Assembly (NCBI GenBank): GCA_032622095.1
Contig: CP136061.1
Coordinates: forward strand, 257,270,077 to 257,334,076
DNA from: Siphonodentalium dalli
Lineage: Eukaryota; Mollusca; Scaphopoda; Gadilida; Siphonodentaliidae
Direction of reading: 5' to 3'
Length of the DNA: 64,000 nt
Shown: in pieces, positions 12,108-25,900 of the stretch
Layout of the letters: the number at the start of each line of letters is the position of its first letter
Numbering within the stretch: the stretch's first letter is position 1
The notes under the pieces: generated by a model
What the model saw: the letters and a program-made list of their open reading frames with translations, nothing else
Databases searched by the model: none
What the model was told of the DNA's origin: nothing
Position numbers and translations under genes: made by a program

Positions 12108-13914
12108 TTAATTATTTGGATCACGCTGAATGTTTGGCTTTTATCCAATAAACAATTGAATTGAATTAATACATTTTATTTCATTAAAAGAGTATTCTTT
12201 AATTAATTTCATACATTTGAATCTGAACCCAAAATTAAATACTAGCCTGCAACTTAATATAGTTAGACTAGACTCCTGATTTACTGAAAAAAATAAATTA
12301 ATATTCAGTATTTATATGATATTTGTATATCAATATTAATATTATTTGAATATAAATAACACGATGATTCTAGTTTCTGCATCATATATAGGCTAAAATA
12401 AACCAACGTCCGATAAATACTATTTAAAAGCGCAATATATCGGCACTGCTTGAGTTAAACCAGCAGTCTAGACTAATTATAAGTTGCAGGCTAGTAATAT
12501 TTAATTTTGGTTTCAAATTCAAATGTATGAAATTAATTAAAGAATTCACTTTTAATTAAAAAATAAAAGTTATTAATTCAATTCAATTGTTTGTTGGATA
12601 AAAGCAAAATATTCAGCGTGATCCAAATAATTAAAGTCGCGAAAATACTATCTATACACATTTCGGACTCGATATAAACGGCAGTTACGCTACAACATCA
12701 TCATGCTAAAAAAAACTTGCGAGATCACAGTTTTTATGAACCCAACTCCAAAATAGTTTTGGTATGTCGTGGTGTTCGTCAGTAAATTTTGACTGATTTT
12801 CACCAGAGAATAACGCAACATTATTCTATCGAAAAGTAACGTTATGTTATTTTTTGTTGTGTTCAGGATATCCCCCTTTTTCACATTGATAAAAGTTAAA
12901 ATAAATATTTAAAACCTAGTTTTTATTGGTAAGATGATCATATATACGGTTAAAATACTTAGGTAAAAGTTGTGTTGCGTTGTGTGAATTTGGAGTTATC
13001 CCTCCTGTATCTGGGATCTTATACAGTGGAGATTTACCGATTCCAATCGAGTACCATTCGACTGTTTCTGGGGGTTTTAGTGAGAGAAGAACAGTAAACA
13101 AATAAAAAAATATGATCTAGAAAGATCAAAAATGTGATGTACAATCGTAAACCAATCTCACAATTACCGCCAAGCAAACTGCAGGAAGAATAAAAGCGCC
13201 ACATTCACCGGTGGAGTATTTATTATGTTTAGAGTTACCGAACTTGAAAAGTGGGATAACTTTTCTGTACGGGATTCTCCTTATTGCGCAACGTACTCAT
13301 TCTAAATTCATATTGTATTGTATTCTGGATTCCTTTGTTTCCATTACATTTGACCGCGATTATCTAATAATTTGAAAAACATTTCGTAATTCGCGGATGT
13401 AAACACTTTCCAAACTGGTCGCTCGATGTATCGTGACTACTAACTGCTTTCATGTTAATGTACTTCCTGTTGAATGTCCGCGCATGCGTACAGCCGACCT
13501 TCCTAAGCCGGCCGGTAACAACTGCCTACCTTCATCTTTGATGGAGAGACATAAAGCTCGAGCTCGGAGACCAACCACCCACCCATAACAAACCGATTGT
13601 ATACAAACACCGCTAATAATGTAAACATCCGGGCGGGCATGCGCAACGGCGCAAGATCGTAATTTCAGAATAACAGTATACAGTAATGACCAGAATAGCT
13701 AACAAAGACATCTATCTCTCAGATAACATGACTAAAGTTTTATAAATCTGTGTTTCCTTACAGTTATATACCTATAATGGGTCACAATAATATATCATTA
13801 TTTTCCAGACATCTCATAAGGTGTTTAGTTATTTTTATAAAAAAATAAGCTGTAAATAGTTGACAAATGAGAGAATAAATTCCATAATGGCAATGCTCCT
13901 CAAATACTATACTA

Positions 13915-16900
13915 TAGACACTGTTGTTGTTGTTTGTGGATAGGTATGCATCTATGCAAATAGTTTGCATAAAGTTTGGGCTCCGCAGTGGGTTTTAAGG
14001 GTATGGAGACTGCCCAACACCCACAGCACCCATGATAAAACCATACAGCACCAGTGCCTATGAAAACATATTTCTGAGTCAGCCATCTCTCAGACTATAC
14101 CCATTCTGAAAATGATTCCACATTTCACTTTAGAATATATAGAGGCAATGGGAAAAGATGATTTGGGCACCTGAATGGCATTTTGGGCTCTGGTCAGGGG
14201 GGAATATTTGTTTTTTTTAATGGTTAAATTGGTATATTTAACTGGAATTGGGTCCTGTGGCCCATTATAGGTATATACTTCTAGGTCTCCTAGTGTTTTT
14301 GGAAAGATCTGCATCATTATAAGAAGATATGCAAAAGTTTGGGCTCCTTAGTGGGTTTTAAGGGTATGGAGACAGCCCAGCACCCATGACAATTCAAGTT
14401 AAATTGGTATATTTAACTTGAATTGGGCCATATGACCCATTATATGTATCTACTTCCAGCACTTTTGTTGTTTGTGGATAGGTATGCATCTATGCAAATA
14501 GTTTGCACAAAGTTTGGGCTCCTCGGTGGGTTTTAAGGGTATGGAAACAGCCCAACACCCACAGCACCCATGATAAAACCATACAGCACCCGTGCCTATG
14601 AAAACATATTTCTGAGTCAGCCATTTCTCAGACTATACCCATTCTGAAAATGATTCCACATTTCACTTTAGAATATATAGAGGCAATGGGAAAAGATGAT
14701 TTGGGCACCTGAATGGCATTTTGGGCTCTGGTCAGGGGGGAATATTTGGTTTTTTTAATGGTTAAATTGGTATATTTAACTGGAATTGGGTCCTGTGACC
14801 CATTATAGGTATATACTTCTAGGTCTCCTAGTGTTTTTGGAAAGATCTGCATCATTATAAGAAGATATGCAAAAGTTTGGGCTCCTTAGTGGGTTTTAAG
14901 GGTATGGAGACAGCCCAGCACCCATGACAATTCAAGTTAAATTGGTATATTTAACTTGAATTGGGCCATATGACCCATTATATGTATCTACTTCCAGCAC
15001 TTTTGTTGTTTGTGGATAGGTATGCATCTATGCAAATAGTTTGCACAAAGTTTGGGCTCCTCGGTGGGTTTTAAGGGTATGGAAACAGCCCAACACCCAC
15101 AGCACCCATGATAAAACCATACAGCACCCGTGCCTATGAAAACATATTTCTGAGTCAGCCATCTCTCAGACTATACCCATTCTGAAAATGATTCCACATT
15201 TCACTTTAGAATATATAGAGGCAATGGGAAAAGATGATTTGGGCACCTGAATGGCATTTTGGGCTCTGGTCAGGGGGGAATATTTGGGTTTTTTAATGGT
15301 TAAATTGGTATATTTAACTGGAATTGGATCCTGTGGCCCATTATGGGTATATACTTCTAGGTCTCCTAGTGTTTTTGGAAAGATCTGCATCATTATAAGA
15401 AGATATGCAAAAGTTTGGGCTCCTTAGTGGGTTTTAAGGGTATGGAGACAGCCCAGCACCCATGACAATTCAAGTTAAATTGGTATATTTAACTTGAATT
15501 GGGCCATATGACCCATTATATGTATCTACTTCCAGCACTTTTGTTGTTTGTGGATAGGTATGCATCTATGCAAATAGTTTGCACAAAGTTTGGGCTCCTC
15601 GGTGGGTTTTAAGGGTATGGAAACAGCCCAACACCCACAGCACCCATGATAAAACCATACAGCACCCGTGCCTATGAAAACATATTTCTGAGTCAGCCAT
15701 CTCTCAGACTATACCCATTCTGAAAATGATTCCACATTTCACTTTAGAATATATAGAGGCAATGGGAAAAGATGATTTGGGCACCTGAATGGCATTTTGG
15801 GCTCTGGTCAGGGGGGAATATTTGGTTTTTTTAATGGTTAAATTGGTATATTTAACTGGAATTGGGTCCTGTGACCCATTATAGGTATATACTTCTAGGT
15901 CTCCTAGTGTTTTTGGAAAGATCTGCATCATTATAAGAAGATATGCAAAAGTTTGGGCTCCTTAGTGGGTTTTAAGGGTATGGAGACAGCCCAGCACCCA
16001 TGACAATTCAAGTTAAATTGGTATATTTAACTTGAATTGGGCCATATGACCCATTATATGTATCTACTTCCAGCACTTTTGTTGTTTGTGGATAGGTATG
16101 CATCTATGCAAATAGATTGCACAAAGTTTGGGCTCCTCGGTGGGTTTTAAGGGTATGGAAACAGCCCAACACCCACAGCACCCATGATAAAACCATACAG
16201 CACCAGTGCCTATGAAAACATATTTCTGAGTCAGCCATCTCTCAGACTATACCCATTCTGAAAATGATTCCACATTTCACTTTAGAATATATAGAGGCAA
16301 TGGGAAAAGATGATTTGGGCACCTGAATGGCATTTTGGGCTCTGGTCAGGGAGGAATATAATTTTTTTTTTTAATGGTTAAATTGGTATATTTAACTGGA
16401 ATTGGGTCCTGTGGCCCATTATAGGTATATACTTCTAGGTCTCCTAGTGTTTTTGGAAAGATCTGCATCATTATAAGAAGATATGCAAAAGTTTGGGCTC
16501 CTTAGTGGGTTTTAAGGGTATGGAGACAGCCCAGCACCCATGACAATTCAAGTTAAATTGGTATATTTAACTTGAATTGGGCCATATGACCCATTATATG
16601 TATCTACTTCCAGCACTTTTGTTGTTTGTGGATAGGTATGCATCTATGCAAATAGTTTGCACAAAGTTTGGGCTCCTCGGTGGGTTTTAAGGGTATGGAA
16701 ACAGCCCAACACCCACAGCACCCATGATAAAACCATACAGCACCCGTGCCTATGAAAACATATTTCTGAGTCAGCCATCTCTCAGACTATACCCATTCTG
16801 AAAATGATTCCACATTTCACTTTAGAATATATAGAGGCAATGGGAAAAGATGATTTGGGCACCTGAATGGCATTTTGGGCTCTGGTCAGGGGGGAATATT

Positions 16901-19900
16901 TGGTTTTTTTAATGGTTAAATTGGTATATTTAACTGGAATTGGGTCCTGTGACCCATTATAGGTATATACTTCTAGGTCTCCTAGTGTTTTTGGAAAGAT
17001 CTGCATCATTATAAGAAGATATGCAAAAGTTTGGGCTCCTTAGTGGGTTTTAAGGGTATGGAGACAGCCCAGCACCCATGACAATTCAAGTTAAATTGGT
17101 ATATTTAACTTGAATTGGGCCATATGACCCATTATATGTATCTACTTCCAGCACTTTTGTTGTTTGTGGATAGGTATGCATCTATGCAAATAGATTGCAC
17201 AAAGTTTGGGCTCCTCGGTGGGTTTTAAGGGTATGGAAACAGCCCAACACCCACAGCACCCATGATAAAACCATACAGCACCAGTGCCTATGAAAACATA
17301 TTTCTGAGTCAGCCATCTCTCAGACTATACCCATTCTGAAAATGATTCCACATTTCACTTTAGAATATATAGAGGCAATGGGAAAAGATGATTTGGGCAC
17401 CTGAATGGCATTTTGGGCTCTGGTCAGGGAGGAATATAATTTTTTTTTTTAATGGTTAAATTGGTATATTTAACTGGAATTGGGTCCTGTGGCCCATTAT
17501 AGGTATATACTTCTAGGTCTCCTAGTGTTTTTGGAAAGATCTGCATCATTATAAGAAGATATGCAAAAGTTTGGGCTCCTTAGTGGGTTTTAAGGGTATG
17601 GAGACAGCCCAGCACCCATGACAATTCAAGTTAAATTGGTATATTTAACTTGAATTGGGCCATATGACCCATTATATGTATCTACTTCCAGCACTTTTGT
17701 TGTTTGTGGATAGGTATGCATCTATGCAAATAGTTTGCACAAAGTTTGGGCTCCTCGGTGGGTTTTAAGGGTATGGAAACAGCCCAACACCCACAGCACC
17801 CATGATAAAACCATACAGCACCCGTGCCTATGAAAACATATTTCTGAGTCAGCCATCTCTCAGACTATACCCATTCTGAAAATGATTCCACATTTCACTT
17901 TAGAATATATAGAGGCAATGGGAAAAGATGATTTGGGCACCTGAATGGCATTTTGGGCTCTGGTCAGGGGGGAATATTTGGTTTTTTTAATGGTTAAATT
18001 GGTATATTTAACTGGAATTGGGTCCTGTGACCCATTATAGGTATATACTTCTAGGTCTCCTAGTGTTTTTGGAAAGATCTGCATCATTATAAGAAGATAT
18101 GCAAAAGTTTGGGCTCCTTAGTGGGTTTTAAGGGTATGGAGACAGCCCAGCACCCATGACAATTCAAGTTAAATTGGTATATTTAACTTGAATTGGGCCA
18201 TATGACCCATTATATGTATCTACTTCCAGCACTTTTGTTGTTTGTGGATAGGTATGCATCTAAGCAAATAGATTGCACAAAGTTTGGGCTCCTCGGTGGG
18301 TTTTAAGGGTATGGAAACAGCCCAACACCCACAGCACCCATGATAAAACCATACAGCACCAGTGCCTATGAAAACATATTTCTGAGTCAGCCATCTCTCA
18401 GACTATACCCATTCTGAAAATGATTCCACATTTCACTTTACAATATATAGAGGCAATGGGAAAAGATGATTTGGGCACCTGAATGGCATTTTGGGCTCTG
18501 GTCAGGGGGGAATATAATTTTTTTTTTTAATGGTTAAATTGGTATATTTAACTGGAATTGGGTCCTGTGGCCCATTATAGGTATATACTTCTAGGTCTCC
18601 TAGTGTTTTTGGAAAGATCTGCATCATTATAAGAAGATATGCAAAAGTTTGGGCTCCTTAGTGGGTTTTAAGGGTATGGAGACAGCCCAGCACCCATGAC
18701 AATTCAAGTTAAATTGGTATATTTAACTTGAATTGGGCCATATGACCCATTATATGTATCTACTTCCAGCACTTTTGTTGTTTGTGGATAGGTATGCATC
18801 TATGCAAATAGTTTGCACAAAGTTTGGGCTCCTCGGTGGGTTTTAAGGGTATGGAAACAGCCCAACACCCACAGCACCCATGATAAAACCATACAGCACC
18901 CGTGCCTATGAAAACATATTTCTGAGTCAGCCATCTCTCAGACTATACCCATTCTGAAAATGATTCCACATTTCACTTTAGAATATATAGAGGCAATGGG
19001 AAAAGATGATTTGGGCACCTGAATGGCATTTTGGGCTCTGGTCAGGGGGGAATATTTGTTTTTTTTAATGGTTAAATTGGTATATTTAACTGGAATTGGG
19101 TCCTGTGACCCATTATAGGTATATACTTCTAGGTCTCCTAGTGTTTTTGGAAAGATCTGCATCATTATAAGAAGATATGCAAAAGTTTGGGCTCCTTAGT
19201 GGGTTTTAAGGGTATGGAGACAGCCCAGCACCCATGACAATTCAAGTTAAATTGGTATATTTAACTTGAATTGGGCCATATGACCCATTATATGTATCTA
19301 CTTCCAGCACTTTTGTTGTTTGTGGATAGGTATGCATCTATGCAAATAGTTTGCACAAAGTTTGGGCTCCTCGGTGGGTTTTAAGGGTATGGAAACAGCC
19401 CAACACCCACAGCACCCATGATAAAACCATACAGCACCCGTGCCTATGAAAACATATTTCTGAGTCAGCCATCTCTCAGACTATACCCATTCTGAAAATG
19501 ATTCCACATTTCACTTTAGAATATATAGAGGCAATGGGAAAAGATGATTTGGGCACCTGAATGGCATTTTGGGCTCTGGTCAGGGGGGAATATTTGGTTT
19601 TTTTAATGGTTAAATTGGTATATTTAACTGGAATTGGGTCCTGTGACCCATTATAGGTATATACTTCTAGGTCTCCTAGTGTTTTTGGAAAGATCTGCAT
19701 CATTATAAGAAGATATGCAAAAGTTTGGGCTCCTTAGTGGGTTTTAAGGGTATGGAGACAGCCCAGCACCCATGACAATTCAAGTTAAATTGGTATATTT
19801 AACTTGAATTGGGCCATATGACCCATTATATGTATCTACTTCCAGCACTTTTGTTGTTTGTGGATAGGTATGCATCTATGCAAATAGTTTGCACAAAGTT

Positions 19901-22900
19901 TGGGCTCCTCGGTGGGTTTTAAGGGTATGGAAACAGCCCAACACCCACAGCACCCATGATAAAACCATACAGCACCCGTGCCTATGAAAACATATTTCTG
20001 AGTCAGCCATCTCTCAGACTATACCCATTCTGAAAATGATTCCACATTTCACTTTAGAATATATAGAGGCAATGGGAAAAGATGATTTGGGCACCTGAAT
20101 GGCATTTTGGGCTCTGGTCAGGGGGGAATATTTGGGTTTTTTAATGGTTAAATTGGTATATTTAACTGGAATTGGATCCTGTGGCCCATTATGGGTATAT
20201 ACTTCTAGGTCTCCTAGTGTTTTTGGAAAGATCTGCATCATTATAAGAAGATATGCAAAAGTTTGGGCTCCTTAGTGGGTTTTAAGGGTATGGAGACAGC
20301 CCAGCACCCATGACAATTCAAGTTAAATTGGTATATTTAACTTGAATTGGGCCATATGACCCATTATATGTATCTACTTCCAGCACTTTTGTTGTTTGTG
20401 GATAGGTATGCATCTATGCAAATAGTTTGCACAAAGTTTGGGCTCCTCGGTGGGTTTTAAGGGTATGGAAACAGCCCAACACCCACAGCACCCATGATAA
20501 AACCATACAGCACCCGTGCCTATGAAAACATATTTCTGAGTCAGCCATCTCTCAGACTATACCCATTCTGAAAATGATTCCACATTTCACTTTAGAATAT
20601 ATAGAGGCAATGGGAAAAGATGATTTGGGCACCTGAATGGCATTTTGGGCTCTGGTCAGGGGGGAATATTTGGTTTTTTTAATGGTTAAATTGGTATATT
20701 TAACTGGAATTGGGTCCTGTGACCCATTATAGGTATATACTTCTAGGTCTCCTAGTGTTTTTGGAAAGATCTGCATCATTATAAGAAGATATGCAAAAGT
20801 TTGGGCTCCTTAGTGGGTTTTAAGGGTATGGAGACAGCCCAGCACCCATGACAATTCAAGTTAAATTGGTATATTTAACTTGAATTGGGCCATATGACCC
20901 ATTATATGTATCTACTTCCAGCACTTTTGTTGTTTGTGGATAGGTATGCATCTATGCAAATAGATTGCACAAAGTTTGGGCTCCTCGGTGGGTTTTAAGG
21001 GTATGGAAACAGCCCAACACCCACAGCACCCATGATAAAACCATACAGCACCAGTGCCTATGAAAACATATTTCTGAGTCAGCCATCTCTCAGACTATAC
21101 CCATTCTGAAAATGATTCCACATTTCACTTTAGAATATATAGAGGCAATGGGAAAAGATGATTTGGGCACCTGAATGGCATTTTGGGCTCTGGTCAGGGA
21201 GGAATATAATTTTTTTTTTTAATGGTTAAATTGGTATATTTAACTGGAATTGGGTCCTGTGGCCCATTATAGGTATATACTTCTAGGTCTCCTAGTGTTT
21301 TTGGAAAGATCTGCATCATTATAAGAAGATATGCAAAAGTTTGGGCTCCTTAGTGGGTTTTAAGGGTATGGAGACAGCCCAGCACCCATGACAATTCAAG
21401 TTAAATTGGTATATTTAACTTGAATTGGGCCATATGACCCATTATATGTATCTACTTCCAGCACTTTTGTTGTTTGTGGATAGGTATGCATCTATGCAAA
21501 TAGTTTGCACAAAGTTTGGGCTCCTCGGTGGGTTTTAAGGGTATGGAAACAGCCCAACACCCACAGCACCCATGATAAAACCATACAGCACCCGTGCCTA
21601 TGAAAACATATTTCTGAGTCAGCCATCTCTCAGACTATACCCATTCTGAAAATGATTCCACATTTCACTTTAGAATATATAGAGGCAATGGGAAAAGATG
21701 ATTTGGGCACCTGAATGGCATTTTGGGCTCTGGTCAGGGGGGAATATTTGTTTTTTTTAATGGTTAAATTGGTATATTTAACTGGAATTGGGTCCTGTGA
21801 CCCATTATAGGTATATACTTCTAGGTCTCCTAGTGTTTTTGGAAAGATCTGCATCATTATAAGAAGATATGCAAAAGTTTGGGCTCCTTAGTGGGTTTTA
21901 AGGGTATGGAGACAGCCCAGCACCCATGACAATTCAAGTTAAATTGGTATATTTAACTTGAATTGGGCCATATGACCCATTATATGTATCTACTTCCAGC
22001 ACTTTTGTTGTTTGTGGATAGGTATGCATCTATGCAAATAGTTTGCACAAAGTTTGGTCTCCTCGGTGGGTTTTAAGGGTATGGAAACAGCCCAACACCC
22101 ACAGCAACCATGGTAAAACCATACAGCACCCGTGCCTATGAAAACATATTTCTGAGTCAGCCATCTCTCAGACTAAACCCATTCTGAAAATGATTCCACA
22201 TTTCACTTTAGAATATATAGAGGTAATGGGAAAAGATGATTTGGGCACCTGAATGGCATTTTGGGCTCTGGTCAGGGGGGAATATTTGGTTTTTTTAATG
22301 GTTAAATTGGTATATTTAACTGGAATTGGGTCCTGTGGCCCATTATAGGTATATACTTCTAGGTCTCCTAGTGTTTTTGGAAAGATCTGCATCATTATAA
22401 GAAGATATGCAAAAGTTTGGGCTCCTTAGTGGGTTTTAAGGGTATGGAGACAGCCCAGCACCCATGACAATTCAAGTTAAATTGGTATATTTAACTTGAA
22501 TTGGGCCATATGACCCATTATATGTATCTACTTCCAGCACTTTTGTTGTTTGTGGATAGGTATGCATCTATGCAAATAGTTTGCACAAAGTTTGGGCTCC
22601 TCGGTGGGTTTTAAGGGTATGGAAACAGCCCAACACCCACAGCACCCATGATAAAACCATACAGCACCCGTGCCTATGAAAACATATTTCTGAGTCAGCC
22701 ATCTCTCAGACTATACCCATTCTGAAAATGATTCCACATTTCACTTTAGAATATATAGAGGCAATGGGAAAATATGATTTGGGCACCTGAATGGCATTTT
22801 GGGCTCTGGTCAGGGGGGAATATTTGGGTTTTTTAATGGTTAAATTGGTATATTTAACTGGAATTGGGTCCTGTGACCCATTATAGGTATATACTTCTAG

Positions 22901-25900
22901 GTCTCCTAGTGTTTTTGGAAAGATCTGCATCATTATAAGAAGATATGCAAAAGTTTGGGCTCCTTAGTGGGTTTTAAGGGTATGGAGACAGCCCAGCACC
23001 CATGACAATTCAAGTTAAATTGGTATATTTAACTTGAATTGGGCCATATGACCCATTATATGTATCTACTTCCAACACTTTTGTTGTTTGTGGATAGGTA
23101 TGCATCTATGCAAATGGTTTGCACAAAGTTTGGGCTCCTCAGTGGGTTTTAAGGGTATTGAGACAGCCCAACACCCACAGCACCCATGATAAAACCATAC
23201 AGCACCCGTGCCTATGAAAACATATTTCTGAATCAGCCATCTCTCAGACTATACTCATTCTGTAAATAATTCCATATTTCACTCTAGAATATATAGAGGC
23301 AATGGGAAAAAAATATTTGGGCACCTGAATGGCATTTTGGGCTCTATTCAGGGGGGATATTTGGTTTTTTTAATGGTTAAATTGGTATATTTAACTGGAA
23401 TTGGGTCCTGTAAAGGTATATACTTCTAGGTCTCCTAGTGTTTTTGGAAATATCTGTATCAGTATAAGAAGATTTGCAAAAGTTTGGGCTCCTTAGTGGG
23501 TTTTAAGGGTATGGAGACAGCCCAACACCCACAGCACCCATGACAATTCATGTTAAATTTGTATATTTAACTTGAATTGGGCCATATGACCCATTATATG
23601 TATCTACTTCCAACACTTTTGTTGTTTGTGGATAGGTATGCATCTATGCAAATGGTTTGCACAAAGTTTGGGCTCCTCAGTGGGTTTTAAGGGTATTGAG
23701 ACAGCCCAACACCCACAGCACCCATGATAAAACCATACAGCACCCGTGCCTATGAAAACATATTTCTGAATCAGCCATCTCTCAGACTATACTCATTCTG
23801 TAAATAATTCCATATTTCACTCTAGAATATATAGAGGCAATGGGAAAAAAATATTTGGGCACCTGAATGGCATTTTGGGCTCTATTCAGGGGGGATATTT
23901 GGTTTTTTTAATGGTTAAATTGGTATATTTAACTGGAATTGGGTCCTGTAAAGGTATATACTTCTAGGTCTCCTAGTGTTTTTGGAAATATCTGTATCAG
24001 TATAAGAAGATTTGCAAAAGTTTGGGCTCCTTAGTGGGTTTTAAGGGTATGGAGACAGCCCAACACCCACAGCACCCATGACAATTCAAGTTAAATTGGT
24101 ATATTTAACTTGAATTGGGCCATATGACCCTTTATATGTATCTACTTCCAACACATTTGTTGTTTGTGGATAGGTATGCATCTATGCAAATGGTTTGCAC
24201 AAAGTTTGGGCTCCTCGGTGGGTTTTAAGGGTATTGAGACAGCCCAACACCCACAGCACCCATGATAAAACCATACAGCACCCGTGCCTATGAAAACATA
24301 TTTCTGAATCAGCCATCTCTCAGACTATACCCATTCTGTAAATGATTCCATATTTCACTCTAGACTATATAGAGGTAATGGGAAAAAAATATTTGGGCAC
24401 CTGAATAGCATTTTGGGCTCTATTCAGGGGGGATATTTGGTTTTTTTAATGGTTAAATTGGTATATTTAACTGGAATTGGGTCCTGTAAAGGTATATACT
24501 TCTAGGTCTCCTAGTGTTTTTGGAAATATCTGTATCAGTATAAGAAGATTTGCAAAAGTTTGGGCTCCTTAGTGGGTTTTAAGGGTATGGAGACAGCCCA
24601 ACACCCACAGCACCCATGACAATTCAAGTTAAATTGGTATATTTAACTTGAATTGGGCCATATGACCCTTTATATGTATCTACTTCCAACACATTTGTTG
24701 TTTGTGGATAGGTATGCATCTATGCAAATGGTTTGCACAAAGTTTGGGCTCCTCGGTGGGTTTTAAGGGTATTGAGACAGCCCAACACCCACAGCACCCA
24801 TGATAAAACCATACAGCACCCGTGCCTATGAAAACATATTTCTGAATCAGCCATCTCTCAGACTATACCCATTCTGTAAATGATTCCATATTTCACTCTA
24901 GACTATATAGAGGTAATGGGAAAAAAATATTTGGGCACCTGAATAGCATTTTGGGCTCTATTCAGGGGGGATATTTGGTTTTTTTAATGGTTAAATTGGT
25001 ATATTTAACTGGAATTGGGTCCTGTAAAGGTATATACTTCTAGGTCTCCTAGTGTTTTTGGAAATATCTGTATCAGTATAAGAAGATTTGCAAAAGTTTG
25101 GGCTCCTTAGTGGGTTTTAAGGGTATGGAGACAGCCCAACACCCACAGCACCCATGACAATTCAAGTTAAATTGGTATATTTAACTTGAATTGGGCCATA
25201 TGACCCATTATATGTATCTACTTCCAACACTTTTGTTGTTTGTGGATAGGTATGCATCTATGCAAATGGTTTGCACAAAGTTTGGGCTCCTCAGTGGGTT
25301 TTAAGGGTATTGAGACAGCCCAACACCCACAGCACCCATGATAAAACCATACAGCACCCGTGCCTATGAAAACATATTTCTGAGTCAGCCATCTCTCAGA
25401 CTATACCCATTCTGTAAATGATTCCACATTTCACTCTCGAATATATAGAGGCAATGGGGAAAAAATATTTGGGCACCTGAATGGGATTTTGGGCTCTATT
25501 CAGGGGGGATATTTGGTTTTTTTAATGGTTAAATTGGTATATTTAACTGGAATTGGTACCTGTAAAGGTATATACTTCTAGGTCTCCTAGTGATTTTGGA
25601 AATATCTGCATCAGTATAAGAAGATTTGCAAAAGTTTGGGCTCCTTAGTGGGTTTTAAGGGTATGGAGACAGCCCAACACCCACAGCACCCATGACAATT
25701 CAAGTTAAATTGGTATATTTAACTTGAATTAGGCCATATGACCCATTATATGTATCTACTTCCAACACTTTTGTTGTTTGTGGATAGGTATGCATCTATG
25801 CAAATGGTTTGCACAAAGTTTGGGCTCCTCGGTGGGTTTTAAGGGTATTGAGACAGCCCAACACCCACAGCACCCATGATAAAACCATACAGCACCCGTG

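Larger units (their letters stand above)
10548..13297. repeat. 2.75-kb imperfect palindrome
   Basis: The left arm starts at CAACGTACGCAATAAGG (10548). The right arm ends with the inverse at 13297. The arms pair inward to about 12270 and 12463, leaving a ~190-bp centre. Shared landmarks include AAACAGTCGAATGGTACTCG (10781, inverse near 13050), the GACGAACACCACGACATACC region (11541, inverse near 12755) and TATCGAGTCCGAAATGTG (11643, inverse near 12660). The left arm is about 0.9 kb longer because it alone carries two insertions, 10892-11387 and 11694-12107. The arms differ at many positions, so this is not a recent copy or a simple assembly fold. Confidence 0.85.
4201..13530. mobile_element. 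9.33-kb TIR element with 9-bp TSD, no transposase visible
   Basis: The left end GGTAGGCAGTTGTTACCGGC pairs with the inverted right end ending at 13530 over about 34 bp with one mismatch. The direct repeat TTCATCTTT (9 bp) flanks both ends (4192-4200 and 13531-13539). Joining the flanks through one TSD gives a continuous sequence. A 9-bp TSD with TIRs fits Mutator-like (MULE) or Merlin-type integration; the superfamily is not shown by any protein. No frame longer than about 75 codons lies inside. The right third is the 10548-13297 palindrome. The 4.2-5.5 and 6.7-10.2 kb stretches hold no gene I can support: AT-rich sequence, a C-run at 8962-8976, and fragments of other repeats. Confidence 0.75.

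Noticed and set aside
14090-22933. Tandem 75-residue proteins as a gene family
   Set aside because: The frame is a property of a 538-bp satellite, is lost in 540-bp variants and decayed units, has no recognisable domain, and the unit length is not a multiple of three.
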